Below, piece by piece: positions 11,162-23,518 of a DNA stretch of 64,000 nucleotides. Both the position numbers and the translations under genes were made by a program. Positions within the stretch are counted from its first letter, which is position 1, and each line of letters opens with the position of its first letter. The notes beneath the pieces are model-generated. The model saw nothing but the letters and a program-made list of their open reading frames with translations. It made no database searches and had not been told where the DNA came from. Location: contig UCMS01000014.1 of NCBI GenBank assembly GCA_900473805.1, positions 124,001-188,000 of the forward strand. Direction: 5' to 3'. The stretch comes from Hyphomicrobiales bacterium (GTDB taxonomy: Bacteria > Pseudomonadota > Alphaproteobacteria > Rhizobiales > Rhizobiaceae).

Positions 11162-11799
11162 TGCTCTTCCTTGTCTTCCAGCGAATGCTTCATGATCAGC
11201 GGCATCTGGGCCAGCGTGAAGAGAATGGTGATCGGCATCGTGCCCCAGACCTTGAAGCTCACCCAGACATCATCGGAGAAATTGCGCCAGACGACCTCGT
11301 TCAGCACGGCAAGGAAGAGGAAGAAGATGCCCCAGCGAAGCGTCAGCTTCTTCCAGCCTTCAGCGTCGAGCTGGAAGGCGGCGTTAAAGACATAGCCCAA
11401 AAGCGAAGTGCCGAAGGCGAGGCCACCCAGCAGGACCACGCCAAAGAGCGTGTTGACGATCGTCGGCTTCATCTTGATGAAGGTCTCGTCCTGCAGCCAG
11501 ATCGACAACCCGCCGAAGACCAGAACGACGATGCCAGACACAAAAGGCATGACCGGCAGGTGCTTGAAGACGATCTTGGAGATGATCAGCGAGATGACCG
11601 TTGCGACCATGAAAAGGGCGGTCGCGATCAGGAGGGGGCCGCCGATCGCGGTCAGCTCCGGAAAGGTCTTGGCGAGCCACTCGCCGCGCAGGTTGCCGAA
11701 GAAGAAGATCAAGAGCGGCCCAAGTTCGAGCGCCATCTTCAGCAGAGGATTCTGCTTTTCAGCCTTGGACGCGTGGATATCGGTGGATGTATCCGACAT
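11158..11799 (-). CDS. yciB: Septation protein A / inner membrane protein YciB
   Basis: A 213-residue protein with about five membrane segments belonging to the YciB/IspZ family (septation protein A). E. coli YciB is linked to envelope integrity and the division machinery, and Shigella mutants have septation defects. The typical beginning [13 protein letters not shown] and the later [20 protein letters not shown] are present. It lies 27 bases downstream of ftsY. Confidence 0.9.
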   Translation of the reverse strand: MSDTSTDIHASKAEKQNPLLKMALELGPLLIFFFGNLRGEWLAKTFPELTAIGGPLLIATALFMVATVISLIISKIVFKHLPVMPFVSGIVVLVFGGLSIWLQDETFIKMKPTIVNTLFGVVLLGGLAFGTSLLGYVFNAAFQLDAEGWKKLTLRWGIFFLFLAVLNEVVWRNFSDDVWVSFKVWGTMPITILFTLAQMPLIMKHSLEDKEEQ

Positions 11800-11826
11800 T
11801 GTGTCGATCCCTAGTGTTTACGGCGC

Positions 11827-13200
11827 TCAGCGCGCGATACCGGCAATGGCGCTGGCGAAGTCTTCTGCCTCGAAGGGTTCAAGGTCGTCGATGCCTTCGC
11901 CGACGCCGATGAAATAGACGGGCAGCTTGTGCTTGGCGGCGATGGCAACGAGAATGCCGCCGCGCGCCGTGCCGTCGAGCTTGGTCATGATCAGGCCGTT
12001 GACGCCCGCAACGTTTCGGAAGATTTCGACCTGCTGGAGGGCATTCTGACCGGTGGTCGCGTCGAGCGTCTGCAACACCGTATGCGGTGCGTCGGGATCG
12101 AGCTTGCCGAGAACGCGGACGATCTTTTCCAGTTCCGCCATCAGTTCTGCCTTGTTCTGCAGCCGGCCGGCGGTATCGATGATCAGAACGTCGGCCTTGT
12201 CAGCCCTGGCCTTCTCGAAGGCTTCATAGGCGAGGCCTGCAGCATCGGCGCCGAGCTTGGTGCCGAGGAAAGTCGAACCGGTGCGGTCGGCCCAGATCTT
12301 CAGCTGTTCGATGGCCGCCGCACGGAAGGTATCGCCGGCCGCGAGCATCACCTTAAGCCCCGAGCCCGAAAGCTTGGCGGCAAGCTTGCCGATCGTGGTC
12401 GTCTTGCCGGTGCCGTTAACGCCAACGACGAGGATGACATGCGGCTTGTGACTGAGATCGAGCGCGAGCGGCTTGGCAACCGGCTTCAGCACCTTGACGA
12501 TCTCGGTCGCCATGATCTTGGTTACGTCTTCGCCGGTCACATCCTTGCCATAGCGCTCGGAGGCGAGTGTGTCTGTAACGCGGAGCGCCGTTTCGACGCC
12601 GAGGTCGGCCTGGATCAGCAGGTCTTCCAGTTCCTCCAGCGTCTCGTCATCAAGCTTGCGCTTGGTGAAGAGAGCGGTGATCTGGCCGGTCAGCTGTGAG
12701 GAGGTGCGGAAGAGACCCGCCTTCAGGCGCTGGAACCAGCTCAGCTTTTCGACTGGGGCAGGGGCCTCGAGTTCGGGCGCTCTGGTTTCAGCTGTGGCGA
12801 AACCCTTGGGCAGAATGGGGGTCACGGGCTCGGGTGCGGCATCGGAGACGACAGCAGATACGTCTTCTTCTGATTCCGGGTTGAGAGCCGCAGCAGCGTC
12901 CTGCGAAACTTCGGTTACATCTTCCTCGACCTCTGCCTCGACCTCTGCCTCGAGCAGGTCTAGCGGCACCATAGAGAGATCTTCGTCCGAGAGATCATCC
13001 GCCGGTCCGCCGGCCGTTTCCATCTCTTCCGCAAGAACCGGATCCTCGGCCAAAGGCAGGTCTTCATCCCGATCCCTGGGCTCACTTTCAGCCGAGATCG
13101 CGGCCTTCTCCTCGGCCGTCAACTCCGCCGGCGCTGCAGGCGTTTCTGCCGGCTTCTCCTTGCCGAAGGTGAAGACTTTCTTGATGAAGCCGAGGGCCAT
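11827..13200 (-). CDS. ftsY: Signal recognition particle receptor FtsY
   Basis: A 457-residue SRP receptor GTPase. Residues 1-150 form a very acidic, low-complexity A domain with many Glu/Ala repeats, followed by the NG domain. The P-loop is GVNGTGKTTT (about 260-269), with DTAGRLQNK and TKLDGTARGG as further GTP-binding motifs. It docks ribosome-SRP complexes at the inner membrane; Ffh is encoded at 21.5 kb. I chose ATG 13200 (MALGFIKK), which matches the family start; an upstream in-frame extension to 13251 is unlikely. It lies 19 bases after mtaB. Confidence 0.97.
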   Translation of the reverse strand: MALGFIKKVFTFGKEKPAETPAAPAELTAEEKAAISAESEPRDRDEDLPLAEDPVLAEEMETAGGPADDLSDEDLSMVPLDLLEAEVEAEVEEDVTEVSQDAAAALNPESEEDVSAVVSDAAPEPVTPILPKGFATAETRAPELEAPAPVEKLSWFQRLKAGLFRTSSQLTGQITALFTKRKLDDETLEELEDLLIQADLGVETALRVTDTLASERYGKDVTGEDVTKIMATEIVKVLKPVAKPLALDLSHKPHVILVVGVNGTGKTTTIGKLAAKLSGSGLKVMLAAGDTFRAAAIEQLKIWADRTGSTFLGTKLGADAAGLAYEAFEKARADKADVLIIDTAGRLQNKAELMAELEKIVRVLGKLDPDAPHTVLQTLDATTGQNALQQVEIFRNVAGVNGLIMTKLDGTARGGILVAIAAKHKLPVYFIGVGEGIDDLEPFEAEDFASAIAGIAR

Positions 13201-13219
13201 GGTCACTCTATTCCGTCTG

Positions 13220-14512
13220 TCAGGCAGCCGCGCTTGCCGCTGCCGATGCAATCGTCAGATGGCGACCGTTGTGGCCGCCGATCGAGACCTCGATGAGGCT
13301 GCCGGGTTTCATGCCGGGCGCTGCAACGAGGGTGAAGTCTTCCGTATGCGCCATTTCGTTGCGCTCGACCAGCAGCTTCTGGCGGGTGCCGACATGCGAA
13401 GCCAGATGTACTGCCTGCAATCTTTCGGCCACCGCGCGTAGCTCCGCCGCACGCGCCTTGACGAGTGCCCTATCGAGCTGCGGCATCCGCGCCGCCGGCG
13501 TGCCGGGGCGGGGGCTGTAGGGAAAGACATGCAAATGAGCGATGCCGATCTCCTCGGCAAGACGCGCGGAGTTTTCCGCCATCTCCTCGGTCTCGGTCGG
13601 AAAGCCGGCGATCATGTCGGCGCCAAAGGCAAAGCCGGGGCGCAGGCGCCGGACCTGTTCGGCAAAGGCAATGGCATCGGCGCGGGAATGCCTGCGCTTC
13701 ATGCGCTTCAGGATCAAGTCGTCGCCATGCTGGAGAGACAGATGCAGATGCGGCATGAAACGCGGCTCGTCGGCGATGAGGTCGAAGAGGTGGTTGTCCG
13801 CCTCGATGCTGTCGATCGAGGAGAGGCGCAGGCGTAGGATTTCCGGCACCTGTTTCAGCAGCGTCTTTGCGAGAAGGCCAAGCGTCGGATTGCCCGGCAG
13901 GTCGGCGCCATAGCTCGTCGCATCGACGCCGGTCAGGACCACTTCGCGATAGCCGTTCTCGACGAGTTTGCGCGCCTGCTCGACGACGGCGCCCATCGGC
14001 ACGGAGCGCGAATTGCCACGGCCATAGGGGATGATGCAGAAGGTGCAGCGGTGATCGCAGCCGTTCTGTACCTGCAGGAAACCACGCACATGGCCGTCGA
14101 TATGCGCCACCATCTGCGGTGCCGTCTCGGTCACGCTCATGATGTCGTTGACAGCGACTTTCTCCTCCGCCGAGACGCCGAAATCCGGCAGGCGGCGATA
14201 ATGCTCGGCCTTCAGCTTTTCCTCGTTGCCAAGCACAGCATCGACCTCGGGCATCTCAGCGAAGTTTTGCGCTTCCGTCTGGGCAGCACAGCCGGTGACG
14301 ATGATGCGGGCTTCCGGGTTCTCCCGCCGCGCCCGGCGGATCGCCTGGCGGGCCTGACGCACGGCCTCTGAGGTAACGGCACAGGTGTTGACGAGGATGG
14401 CATTATCGAGACCGGCCTTGGCGGCTTCAGCCTTCATGACTTCGGATTCGTAAGTGTTGAGGCGACAGCCGAAGGTGATGACCTCGACGGCACCTTTCTG
14501 TTCAGAGATCAC
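13220..14512 (-). CDS. mtaB: tRNA t6A37 methylthiotransferase MtaB
   Basis: A 430-residue radical-SAM methylthiotransferase. The N-terminal UPF0004 domain starts [13 protein letters not shown] and carries the cysteines for the second iron-sulfur cluster. The radical-SAM triad is in [10 protein letters not shown]-terminal TRAM domain ends the protein (about 370-430). It converts t6A to ms2t6A at position 37 of tRNAs reading ANN codons. Its start overlaps the dapF stop by four bases. Confidence 0.95.
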   Translation of the reverse strand: MISEQKGAVEVITFGCRLNTYESEVMKAEAAKAGLDNAILVNTCAVTSEAVRQARQAIRRARRENPEARIIVTGCAAQTEAQNFAEMPEVDAVLGNEEKLKAEHYRRLPDFGVSAEEKVAVNDIMSVTETAPQMVAHIDGHVRGFLQVQNGCDHRCTFCIIPYGRGNSRSVPMGAVVEQARKLVENGYREVVLTGVDATSYGADLPGNPTLGLLAKTLLKQVPEILRLRLSSIDSIEADNHLFDLIADEPRFMPHLHLSLQHGDDLILKRMKRRHSRADAIAFAEQVRRLRPGFAFGADMIAGFPTETEEMAENSARLAEEIGIAHLHVFPYSPRPGTPAARMPQLDRALVKARAAELRAVAERLQAVHLASHVGTRQKLLVERNEMAHTEDFTLVAAPGMKPGSLIEVSIGGHNGRHLTIASAAASAAA

Positions 14513-15417
14513 GGGGTCGCGGCCTCTGCCTGACCGCTCTCGTCACGTTCCCAGTCCCCGGTTGCCGGATCAACCATGCCGGACCATTCCCATTCGGCGG
14601 GGCCGGTCATCACGACCTTGTCGTCGGCACGCCAATCGATGGTCAGCGTGCCGCGATTGGGGCTCGACGCCACCGTGATCGTCACCTGGCGTTCCGTGCG
14701 ACCGGTACGGGCGGCGGACACGCCGGCAGCACAAGCAGCCGAGCCGCAGGCGAGCGTCAGGCCGGCGCCGCGTTCCCAGGTGCGCGTCACCATTGATGTC
14801 TTCGAGGTGACCTGGGCGAGCGTGATATTGGCCTTTTCCGGGAAGATCGGATGGTTTTCCAGGAGCGGCCCGAAGCGTTCCAGATCATAGGTCATCGGAT
14901 CGCGATCGACCCAGAAGACGGCATGCGGATTGCCCATCGACATGGCCGAGGGCGAATGCAGGATCGGCGCGTCGATCGGACCAATCTGCAGCTCGATGCG
15001 GCTGGTGTCGTGGAATTCTTCAGACAGCGGGATCTTGTCCCAGGCAAAGACCGGCTTGCCCATGTCGACGGAGATCGTGCCATCCGCATGCTCGACGGCG
15101 TTCAGGATGCCGGCGATCGTCTGGAAGGTGAAGCTCTTGCGGCCGGTCTCGCTGGCGAGTGCCTGGACCACGCAGCGCGTGCCGTTGCCGCAGGCCTGCG
15201 CCTTCGAGCCGTCGCAATTCAGGATGTCGATATAGGCGTCCGTGCCGTCGAGCTTCGGATCGTGGATCGCCATGATCTGGTCGAAGGCGGTCGCCGGGTC
15301 GGCGGCGAGCGCGATTGCCGCAGCCGGCGTCACCCGGTCGGTGCGACCGCGCATGTCGACGACCAGGATCTTGTTGCCAAGCCCGTTCATCCTCGCGAAT
15401 TCGACCCGATCCGACAT
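14509..15417 (-). CDS. dapF: Diaminopimelate epimerase
   Basis: A 302-residue DapF, converting LL- to meso-diaminopimelate for lysine and peptidoglycan synthesis. The two catalytic cysteines are in ACGNGTRC and ACGSAACA. The start [13 protein letters not shown] is typical. ATG 15417 has GGAG seven bases upstream; a longer start at 15438 is not supported. It appears to head the operon dapF-mtaB-ftsY-yciB-DUF2585. Confidence 0.96.
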   Translation of the reverse strand: MSDRVEFARMNGLGNKILVVDMRGRTDRVTPAAAIALAADPATAFDQIMAIHDPKLDGTDAYIDILNCDGSKAQACGNGTRCVVQALASETGRKSFTFQTIAGILNAVEHADGTISVDMGKPVFAWDKIPLSEEFHDTSRIELQIGPIDAPILHSPSAMSMGNPHAVFWVDRDPMTYDLERFGPLLENHPIFPEKANITLAQVTSKTSMVTRTWERGAGLTLACGSAACAAGVSAARTGRTERQVTITVASSPNRGTLTIDWRADDKVVMTGPAEWEWSGMVDPATGDWERDESGQAEAATP

Positions 15418-15504
15418 TGTCACTCCAGAAAGCTGCATTTTCAGCCTATATGGCGGAAATGCAGCCGAATTACCAGTAGAGCGACCAAAACCACGCGACC
15501 ATGG

Positions 15505-16110
15505 TCAACGCCATTTCTCGGTCACCTCAAGCCATTCCCGGGTTCGCGCCTCGGGATCGGCATGCAAGGTAATGTCCGTCACCACCGCAGCGCTATCTGC
15601 ACCGGCCGCAAAGACACCGGGAAGCCGGTCAGGGCGAAGCCCGCCTATAGCGACGAGAGGCAGGGGGCCGATCTTTTCCTTCCACACTGTCAGCCGTCCC
15701 AGGCCCTGCGGCGCCCAGGGCATCTTTTTCAGGATCGTCGGATAAACGGGGCCGAGGGCGACATAGTCAGGTTTGGCGGCGAGCGCCGTTTCGAGCTCCG
15801 CCTCGTCATGGGTCGAGAGGCCAAGCTGCAGGCCCGCACTGCGGATCGCCGCGAGATCGGCCGTTGCCAGATCCTCCTGGCCGAGATGGACGAAGTCGCA
15901 GGCCTCGTCGATGGCGATCCGCCAGTGATCGTTGATGATCAACTGGCAGCCGTGATACTTGCAGCATTGCCGGGCGCGGCGGATGTGCTGACGAAGCAGG
16001 CTTTCCTCGGCATCCTTCGTCCGCAGCTGCACCAGCTTGACGCCTAGCGGCACAAGCCGTTCGATCCAGTCGGCGCTGTCGACGATCAGGTAGAAGGGAT
16101 CGAGCTTCAT
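15505..16110 (-). CDS. thiE: Thiamine phosphate synthase
   Basis: A 201-residue TIM-barrel protein of the ThiE family, joining the hydroxymethylpyrimidine diphosphate and thiazole phosphate halves into thiamine phosphate. LVQLRTKD near residue 27 and LGQEDLA near 77 are the substrate-binding segments, and LGPVYPT is the phosphate loop. It overlaps thiG by four bases and is the last gene of the thiCOSGE operon. Confidence 0.93.
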   Translation of the reverse strand: MKLDPFYLIVDSADWIERLVPLGVKLVQLRTKDAEESLLRQHIRRARQCCKYHGCQLIINDHWRIAIDEACDFVHLGQEDLATADLAAIRSAGLQLGLSTHDEAELETALAAKPDYVALGPVYPTILKKMPWAPQGLGRLTVWKEKIGPLPLVAIGGLRPDRLPGVFAAGADSAAVVTDITLHADPEARTREWLEVTEKWR

Positions 16111-16883
16111 GCGAAGACCCCCTTTCCGATGACGGGGGTGGATGGTACGGCCATGTCGCGCGGCTCCAGCATGCCGGCGTGGTGGGCGGCATGTCCTGCC
16201 TCGATCGCCTTAGCAAAGGCCTCGGCCATAGCAGCCGGATCGCCGGCGTTGGCGATGGCGGTGTTGAGCAGCACGGCGTCATAGCCGAGTTCCATCACTT
16301 CTGTCGCATGGGAGGGGCGCCCGATGCCGGCATCGACGATCACCGGCACGTCAGGGAATTCCGCGCGCATGGATTTGAGTGCCGGCAGATTCTGCGGCCC
16401 CATCGCGCTGCCGATCGGGGCGCACCAGGGCATCAGTACCCGGCATCCGGCGGAAAGGAGCTTTTCGCCGACCACCAGATCATCCGTGGTGTAGGGGAAA
16501 ACCTCGAAGCCCTCGGCAACAAGGATCTTTGCCGCTTCCACCAGTTCGAACACATCGGGCTGCAGCGTGTCGTGATGGCCGATCACCTCGAGCTTGATCC
16601 AGGTGGTGCCGAAGACCTCCCGCGCCATCTTTGCCGTCAGCACCGCCTCGCGGGCGCTGTGGCAGCCGGCTGTGTTGGGCAGGACGTGGACGCCGAGATC
16701 GCGGATCAGCTGGAAGAAGGCGCCGCTCGCCTTGCCGCCTGCGGTTTCCCGGCGAAGCGAGACGGTGACGATCTCTGTCTTCGATCGCCGCACGGCCTCC
16801 GCCAGGATCGCGGGCGAGGGGTAGCGCGCGGTGCCGAGCAGGAGGTGCGAGGAGACGGACTTGCCATAGAGTCCCAGGGTCAT
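16107..16883 (-). CDS. thiG: Thiazole synthase
   Basis: A 258-residue ThiG, forming the thiazole ring from deoxyxylulose phosphate, dehydroglycine and ThiS thiocarboxylate. The Schiff-base lysine lies in [10 protein letters not shown] near residue 97. The phosphate-binding [11 protein letters not shown] and the C-terminal [14 protein letters not shown] are visible. It starts 1 base after the thiS stop, consistent with coupled expression and the ThiS-ThiG complex. Confidence 0.97.
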   Translation of the reverse strand: MTLGLYGKSVSSHLLLGTARYPSPAILAEAVRRSKTEIVTVSLRRETAGGKASGAFFQLIRDLGVHVLPNTAGCHSAREAVLTAKMAREVFGTTWIKLEVIGHHDTLQPDVFELVEAAKILVAEGFEVFPYTTDDLVVGEKLLSAGCRVLMPWCAPIGSAMGPQNLPALKSMRAEFPDVPVIVDAGIGRPSHATEVMELGYDAVLLNTAIANAGDPAAMAEAFAKAIEAGHAAHHAGMLEPRDMAVPSTPVIGKGVFA

Positions 16884-16884
16884 C

Positions 16885-17078
16885 TCAGCCTCCCTGCATG
16901 GGCGAAAGGATCTCGATCCGGTCGCCCTCCTTCAAAGGATGGGCGTCGCGCTCCTCGCGGTGAACAAGGTCGCCGTTGACGGCGGTGGCCAGCCAGACGC
17001 CCTCGTAGTCGAGCTTTGCGAGCAGATCGGCGAGGTTGCCTGCATCCAGTTCCAGGGCTTCTCCGTTGACCGTGAGCT

Positions 17079-17082
<4 letters not shown>
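16885..17082 (-). CDS. thiS: Sulfur carrier protein ThiS
   Basis: A 65-residue ubiquitin-like protein ending in the obligatory Gly-Gly (SPMQGG), the site of adenylation and thiocarboxylation. The start [12 protein letters not shown] and the central [13 protein letters not shown] fit ThiS. It overlaps thiO by four bases upstream and directly abuts thiG downstream. Confidence 0.95.
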
Positions 17083-19936
<2,854 letters not shown>

Positions 19937-20003
19937 TCAGCCGGAATGATGGAAAGACGCCACGGGATTCGGGTTTTCGAATCGTCGTTTAGCAGCGCTC
20001 GCA

Positions 20004-20100
20004 CCGTCCCTACGCCAGTATGAACTGGATCAGGTTCAACGGGTCACCGCGCTGCCATTTCGGCGTAGCGATATCTCAGCCCCTTGTCGGGACACCCCTG
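20004..20100 (-). ncRNA. TPP riboswitch (THI element) upstream of thiCOSGE
   Basis: Read on the minus strand, the region contains the hallmark blocks of the THI box: GGGGCTGAGAT near the 5' side, then ACCCGTTGAACCTGATCC and finally ACTGGCGTAGGGA. These are the J3-2/P2 pyrimidine-sensing and P4/P5 pyrophosphate-sensing segments of the TPP aptamer. It lies about 106 bases before the thiC start. No U-rich terminator is seen between aptamer and thiC, so translational control is more likely than termination. Confidence 0.95.
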
Positions 20101-20156
20101 GTGAATGCGTGAAGTGTGGTCAAAAGCGGTCCCGCTGTCAACGCGGGAGGCAACAT

Positions 20157-21242
20157 TCAGGCGCCGGCGCGCGGCACCTCGAACTGCTGGCCCGGTCGCA
20201 AGCCCTTGAAGCGGTCATTGCCGATGCCGGCTGCCGACATAGCGGCCACGAGCGCCTTCGGCGGATCGTCGATGCCTTCATTGGTCAGCTGGAAGGTGCC
20301 GAAATGGTGGCCGATGCCGAAGGATGCACCGCTCAAACGGAAGCCTTCGATCGCCTCTTCCGGGTTCTGGTGCTGCGCCTTCATGAACCAGCGCGGCTCA
20401 TAGGCACCGATCGGCATGATGGCGAGCCTGATGTCGCCGTGTTTGGCCTTGAGCTCGCGATAATGCTTGCCCTCGGCATAGCCGGTGTCACCGATATGGT
20501 AGATCTTGCCGCCCGGTGTCTCCAGAACGAAGGCCGCCCAGAGCGCCATGCGCCTGTCGCCCATGCCGCGCGCCGACCAGTGGTGGCAGGGCTCGCAATG
20601 GATGATGACGTCGTTGCCGATCTCGAGCCGGTCACCCCAGTCCATGACGTCAGCTTGCAACCGAGGCACGTCGCTGCGAATGATCGTGTCGTTGCCGAGC
20701 GGCGTGACGAGGCGCGGGCTGTCCCGCTCGATCAGCCGCTTCAGGGTCGCGATGTCCAGATGGTCGTAGTGGTTGTGCGTGACGATCACGATGTCGATCT
20801 TCGGCACATCGTCGAAAGCGACACCTGGCGGATTGTTGCGCTTCGGCCCGGCAAAGGAGACGGGGCTTGCCCGTTCCGACCAGACCGGGTCGGTCAGGAT
20901 GTTCAGCCCCGCCGTCTGGATGAGAAGCGTCGCATGACCGACCATGGTGACGACCAGTCGGCTCCCTTCGACACGCGGCTCCGGCCTGGTCGTGACGAAA
21001 TCGGCCGCGGCTACGGCCTTGGGCCAATCGATCTTGCCGCCGCCGAGCTGCCAGCGCAGGAGATCGGTGAAGCCGCGGGGCTCTTCGCCGCCCGGGTTGA
21101 AGAACACCTTCCCGTCGAAATGGTCCGAAATCGGACCCGAGTAATAGCGATTGCCCGCCTGCGCTTCGCGCATGCCGAGACCTCCGATTGCGGCGGCAAC
21201 GACACCGAAGCCTGACCATTTGAGAAAGCTGCGTCTGTTCAT
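20157..21242 (-). CDS. Tat-exported metallo-beta-lactamase-fold hydrolase
   Basis: A 361-residue protein starting with a twin-arginine signal (NRRSFLKWSGFGVVAAAIGG). The body has the metal-binding signature THNHYDHLD (HxHxDH type), a later HCEPCHHWSARG segment and IGDTGYAEG, as in the NAPE-PLD/RomA-like or UlaG-like branch of the MBL superfamily. NAPE-PLD relatives cleave phosphodiesters of N-acyl phospholipids, but bacterial substrates are mostly unknown. It ends 57 bases before the TPP riboswitch and is divergent from ffh. Confidence 0.85.
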   Translation of the reverse strand: MNRRSFLKWSGFGVVAAAIGGLGMREAQAGNRYYSGPISDHFDGKVFFNPGGEEPRGFTDLLRWQLGGGKIDWPKAVAAADFVTTRPEPRVEGSRLVVTMVGHATLLIQTAGLNILTDPVWSERASPVSFAGPKRNNPPGVAFDDVPKIDIVIVTHNHYDHLDIATLKRLIERDSPRLVTPLGNDTIIRSDVPRLQADVMDWGDRLEIGNDVIIHCEPCHHWSARGMGDRRMALWAAFVLETPGGKIYHIGDTGYAEGKHYRELKAKHGDIRLAIMPIGAYEPRWFMKAQHQNPEEAIEGFRLSGASFGIGHHFGTFQLTNEGIDDPPKALVAAMSAAGIGNDRFKGLRPGQQFEVPRAGA

Positions 21243-21335
21243 GGCTTACCCATATGTGGTTTTGCCGGTTCTACGACAATAGGCAGCCCGCGGATCGCCG
21301 CGTATGGGCAAGCGCCCGGAAAATCGCCGCTTCGC

Positions 21336-21364
21336 TTGACTTCTCGGCGGTTTTCCTGTTTATC
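21336..21364 (+). promoter_or_regulatory. Candidate sigma-70-type promoter for the ffh leader
   Basis: TTGACT at 21336-21341 is followed after 17 bases by TTTATC at 21359-21364. A transcript from here would start near 21371 and reach the hairpin-T run at 21478 after roughly 108 bases. This is based only on consensus similarity. Confidence 0.35.
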
Positions 21365-21443
21365 CGCCGCAATCTGCGAAGAGACGAGAACTCCGAGCCG
21401 CCGACCGGGACCCGAAAAGGTATAAAGAGATCCCGGAGGTCAA

Positions 21444-21478
21444 CACCCGACAGCGCGTTGCGCCCTCGGGTGGTTTTT
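21444..21478 (+). terminator. Terminator-like hairpin in the ffh leader (possible attenuator)
   Basis: CACCCGA (21444-21450) pairs with TCGGGTG (21466-21472), enclosing a nested GCGC-GTT-GCGC stem, and is followed by GTTTTT. It sits about 73 bases before the ffh start on the coding strand. An upstream copy of ACCCGA at 21410-21415 could compete for the second arm. Confidence 0.6.
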
Positions 21479-21550
21479 GGCTTTGCGTCTTGTTTTCCGG
21501 CCAGAGAAGACCGAGGTTTGGGTTTCCCCGAACCATGCAAGGAAGAGCCG

Positions 21551-23122
21551 ATGTTTGAGAACCTCCAGGACCGACTTGGATCCATTCTGAATGGACTGAC
21601 CGGCCGTGGCGCACTGTCCGAGGCGGATGTCTCGGCTGCTCTGCGCGAGGTCCGTCGTGCCCTTCTCGAAGCCGACGTCGCGTTGGAAGTGGTTCGCGCC
21701 TTCACCGACAAGGTCCGCGAAAAGGCCGTTGGTGCCGCCGTTCTGAAGTCGATCAAGCCTGGGCAGATGGTCGTCAAGATCGTCCATGACGAGCTGGTCG
21801 AGATGCTCGGCACGGAAGGCGTCTCCATCGATCTCAACGCCGCGGCGCCCGTCGTCATCATGATGGTCGGTCTGCAGGGTTCCGGTAAGACGACCACCAC
21901 CGGCAAGATCGCCAAGCGCCTGACCGATCGCGAGAAGAAGAAGGTCCTGATGGCCTCGCTCGACACGCGTCGACCGGCCGCTCAGGAACAGCTTCGCCAG
22001 CTCGGCGTGCAGACCGGTATTGATACCCTGCCGATCATCGCCGGCCAGTCGCCCACCGATATCGCATCGCGTGCTGTGCAGGCGGCGAAGCTCGGCGGCC
22101 ATGACGTGGTCATCCTCGACACCGCCGGCCGTACGCATATCGATGAGCCGCTGATGATCGAGATGGCCGAGATCAAGTCTCGCGCCAAGCCGCATGAAAT
22201 CCTGCTCGTCGCCGACTCGCTGACCGGTCAGGACGCCGTCAATCTCGCGCGCAATTTCGACGAACGCGTCGGCATCACCGGCCTCGTTCTGACCCGCATG
22301 GACGGCGATGGCCGTGGCGGTGCCGCGCTCTCGATGCGTGCCGTCACCGGCAAGCCGATCAAGCTGATCGGTGTCGGCGAGAAGATGTCGGAGCTCGACG
22401 AGTTCCATCCCCGCCGTATCGCCGACCGTATTCTCGGCATGGGCGACATCGTCTCGCTGGTCGAAAAGGCCGCCGAGAACATCGATGCGGAAAAAGCCCG
22501 CGCCATGGCCGAGAAGATGGCCAAGGGCAAGTTCGACCTCAACGATCTCGCCGAACAGATCAAGCAGATGCAGGCCATGGGCGGCATGGGCGGGATCATG
22601 GGCATGATGCCGGGCATGGCGGGCATGAAGGACAAGATTTCCGCCGCCGGCCTCGACGACAAGGTCTTCAAGCGCCAGCTCGCCATCATCTCCTCGATGA
22701 CCAAGGCTGAGCGCGCCAATCCGGATATGCTGAAGCATTCCCGCAAGAAGCGCATCGCGGCCGGCTCCGGCACGGATGCCTCCGACATCAACAAGCTCCT
22801 GAAGATGCATCGCCAGATGGCCGACATGATGAAGGCCATGGGCGGCAAGAAGGGCGGCGGCATGATGAAGCAGATGATGGGCGGTCTGGCTTCCAAGATG
22901 GGTCTCGGCGGCATGGGTGGCGGCATGGGCATGCCGGATCTGTCGAAGATGGATCCGAAGCAGCTCGAGGCACTTGCCAAGCAGGCGGAAGCCGCCGGCA
23001 TGAAGCCAGGCGGACTGCCCGGTCTCGGTGGCGGTGGTCTGCCGGGCCTTGGTGGGCCGAAGCTTCCCGGTCTGGGCGGCAGTGGTTTCCCGGGCCTTCC
23101 CGGCCTGCCGAAGAAGAAGTGA
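21551..23122 (+). CDS. ffh: Signal recognition particle protein Ffh
   Basis: A 523-residue SRP54 GTPase. The N domain begins MFENLQDRLGSILNGL. The P-loop is GLQGSGKTTT (about 107-116), with DTAGRTHID and TRMDGDGRGG as further G-domain motifs. The methionine-rich M domain binds SRP RNA and signal sequences. After it comes an unusual 40-residue tail of repeated GLPGLGG units ending in basic residues. ATG 21551 has AGGAAG as SD; the upstream in-frame extension is rejected. It partners FtsY, encoded at 11.8-13.2 kb. Confidence 0.97.
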   Translation: MFENLQDRLGSILNGLTGRGALSEADVSAALREVRRALLEADVALEVVRAFTDKVREKAVGAAVLKSIKPGQMVVKIVHDELVEMLGTEGVSIDLNAAAPVVIMMVGLQGSGKTTTTGKIAKRLTDREKKKVLMASLDTRRPAAQEQLRQLGVQTGIDTLPIIAGQSPTDIASRAVQAAKLGGHDVVILDTAGRTHIDEPLMIEMAEIKSRAKPHEILLVADSLTGQDAVNLARNFDERVGITGLVLTRMDGDGRGGAALSMRAVTGKPIKLIGVGEKMSELDEFHPRRIADRILGMGDIVSLVEKAAENIDAEKARAMAEKMAKGKFDLNDLAEQIKQMQAMGGMGGIMGMMPGMAGMKDKISAAGLDDKVFKRQLAIISSMTKAERANPDMLKHSRKKRIAAGSGTDASDINKLLKMHRQMADMMKAMGGKKGGGMMKQMMGGLASKMGLGGMGGGMGMPDLSKMDPKQLEALAKQAEAAGMKPGGLPGLGGGGLPGLGGPKLPGLGGSGFPGLPGLPKKK

Positions 23123-23133
23123 GGGGGGCGCCG

Positions 23134-23454
23134 ATGATTGATCCGTCCGTCAAGGAACAGCTTTCCGGCTATCGCCAGTCGATCGACAACATCGACGCGG
23201 CGCTGGTTCACATGCTGGCGGAACGCTTCCGCTGCACCAAGGCCGTCGGCGTGCTGAAGGCCACACACGAATTGCCGCCCGCCGATCCGGCGCGCGAGGA
23301 ATACCAGATTTCCCGCCTGCGCCGTCTGGCTCAGGATGCCAATCTGGATCCGGATTTCGCCGAGAAGTTCCTGAACTTCATCATCAAGGAAGTCATCCGG
23401 CATCATGAAGCCATTGCCGCCGAACACGGCGGTGTCACCGAAAAGACCGCCTGA
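23134..23454 (+). CDS. Chorismate mutase (AroQ class)
   Basis: A 106-residue all-helical AroQ-type chorismate mutase, converting chorismate to prephenate for phenylalanine and tyrosine synthesis. The pattern YRQSIDNIDAALVHMLAERF, then KAVGVLK and later EEYQISRLRRLA matches the three-helix active-site layout with its Arg and Lys residues. ATG 23134 follows GAGGGGGG; the upstream GTG at 23119 overlaps the ffh stop and is less likely. Its position between ffh and rpsP is typical for rhizobia. Confidence 0.9.
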   Translation: MIDPSVKEQLSGYRQSIDNIDAALVHMLAERFRCTKAVGVLKATHELPPADPAREEYQISRLRRLAQDANLDPDFAEKFLNFIIKEVIRHHEAIAAEHGGVTEKTA

Positions 23455-23518
23455 CGGCGGCCTCAACAAGAACAGGGTTTGCTGCGGCGACCTGAACTAA
23501 ACCTCAAGGAGTATTCAC

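Larger units (their letters stand above)
21243..21550 (+). other. Long upstream region and leader of ffh
   Basis: This 308-base stretch lies between divergent genes. It includes a TTGACT-like -35 at 21336-21341, and a structured segment with two hairpins from about 21405 to 21478. The frame of ffh is open through much of this region, but the family start is at 21551, so the extension is not taken as coding. The conserved 4.5S SRP RNA tetraloop sequence is not present here. Confidence 0.5.

Noticed and set aside
21371-21480. Possible 4.5S SRP RNA gene upstream of ffh
   Set aside because: The size and location were attractive, but the conserved GGAA-type tetraloop helix with its flanking bulges is not present; only simple hairpins are seen.
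21254-21550. N-terminal extension of Ffh
   Set aside because: The frame is open, but Ffh proteins start at MFENLQDRL, which has a good SD; the extension covers a hairpin-T run and has no family similarity.
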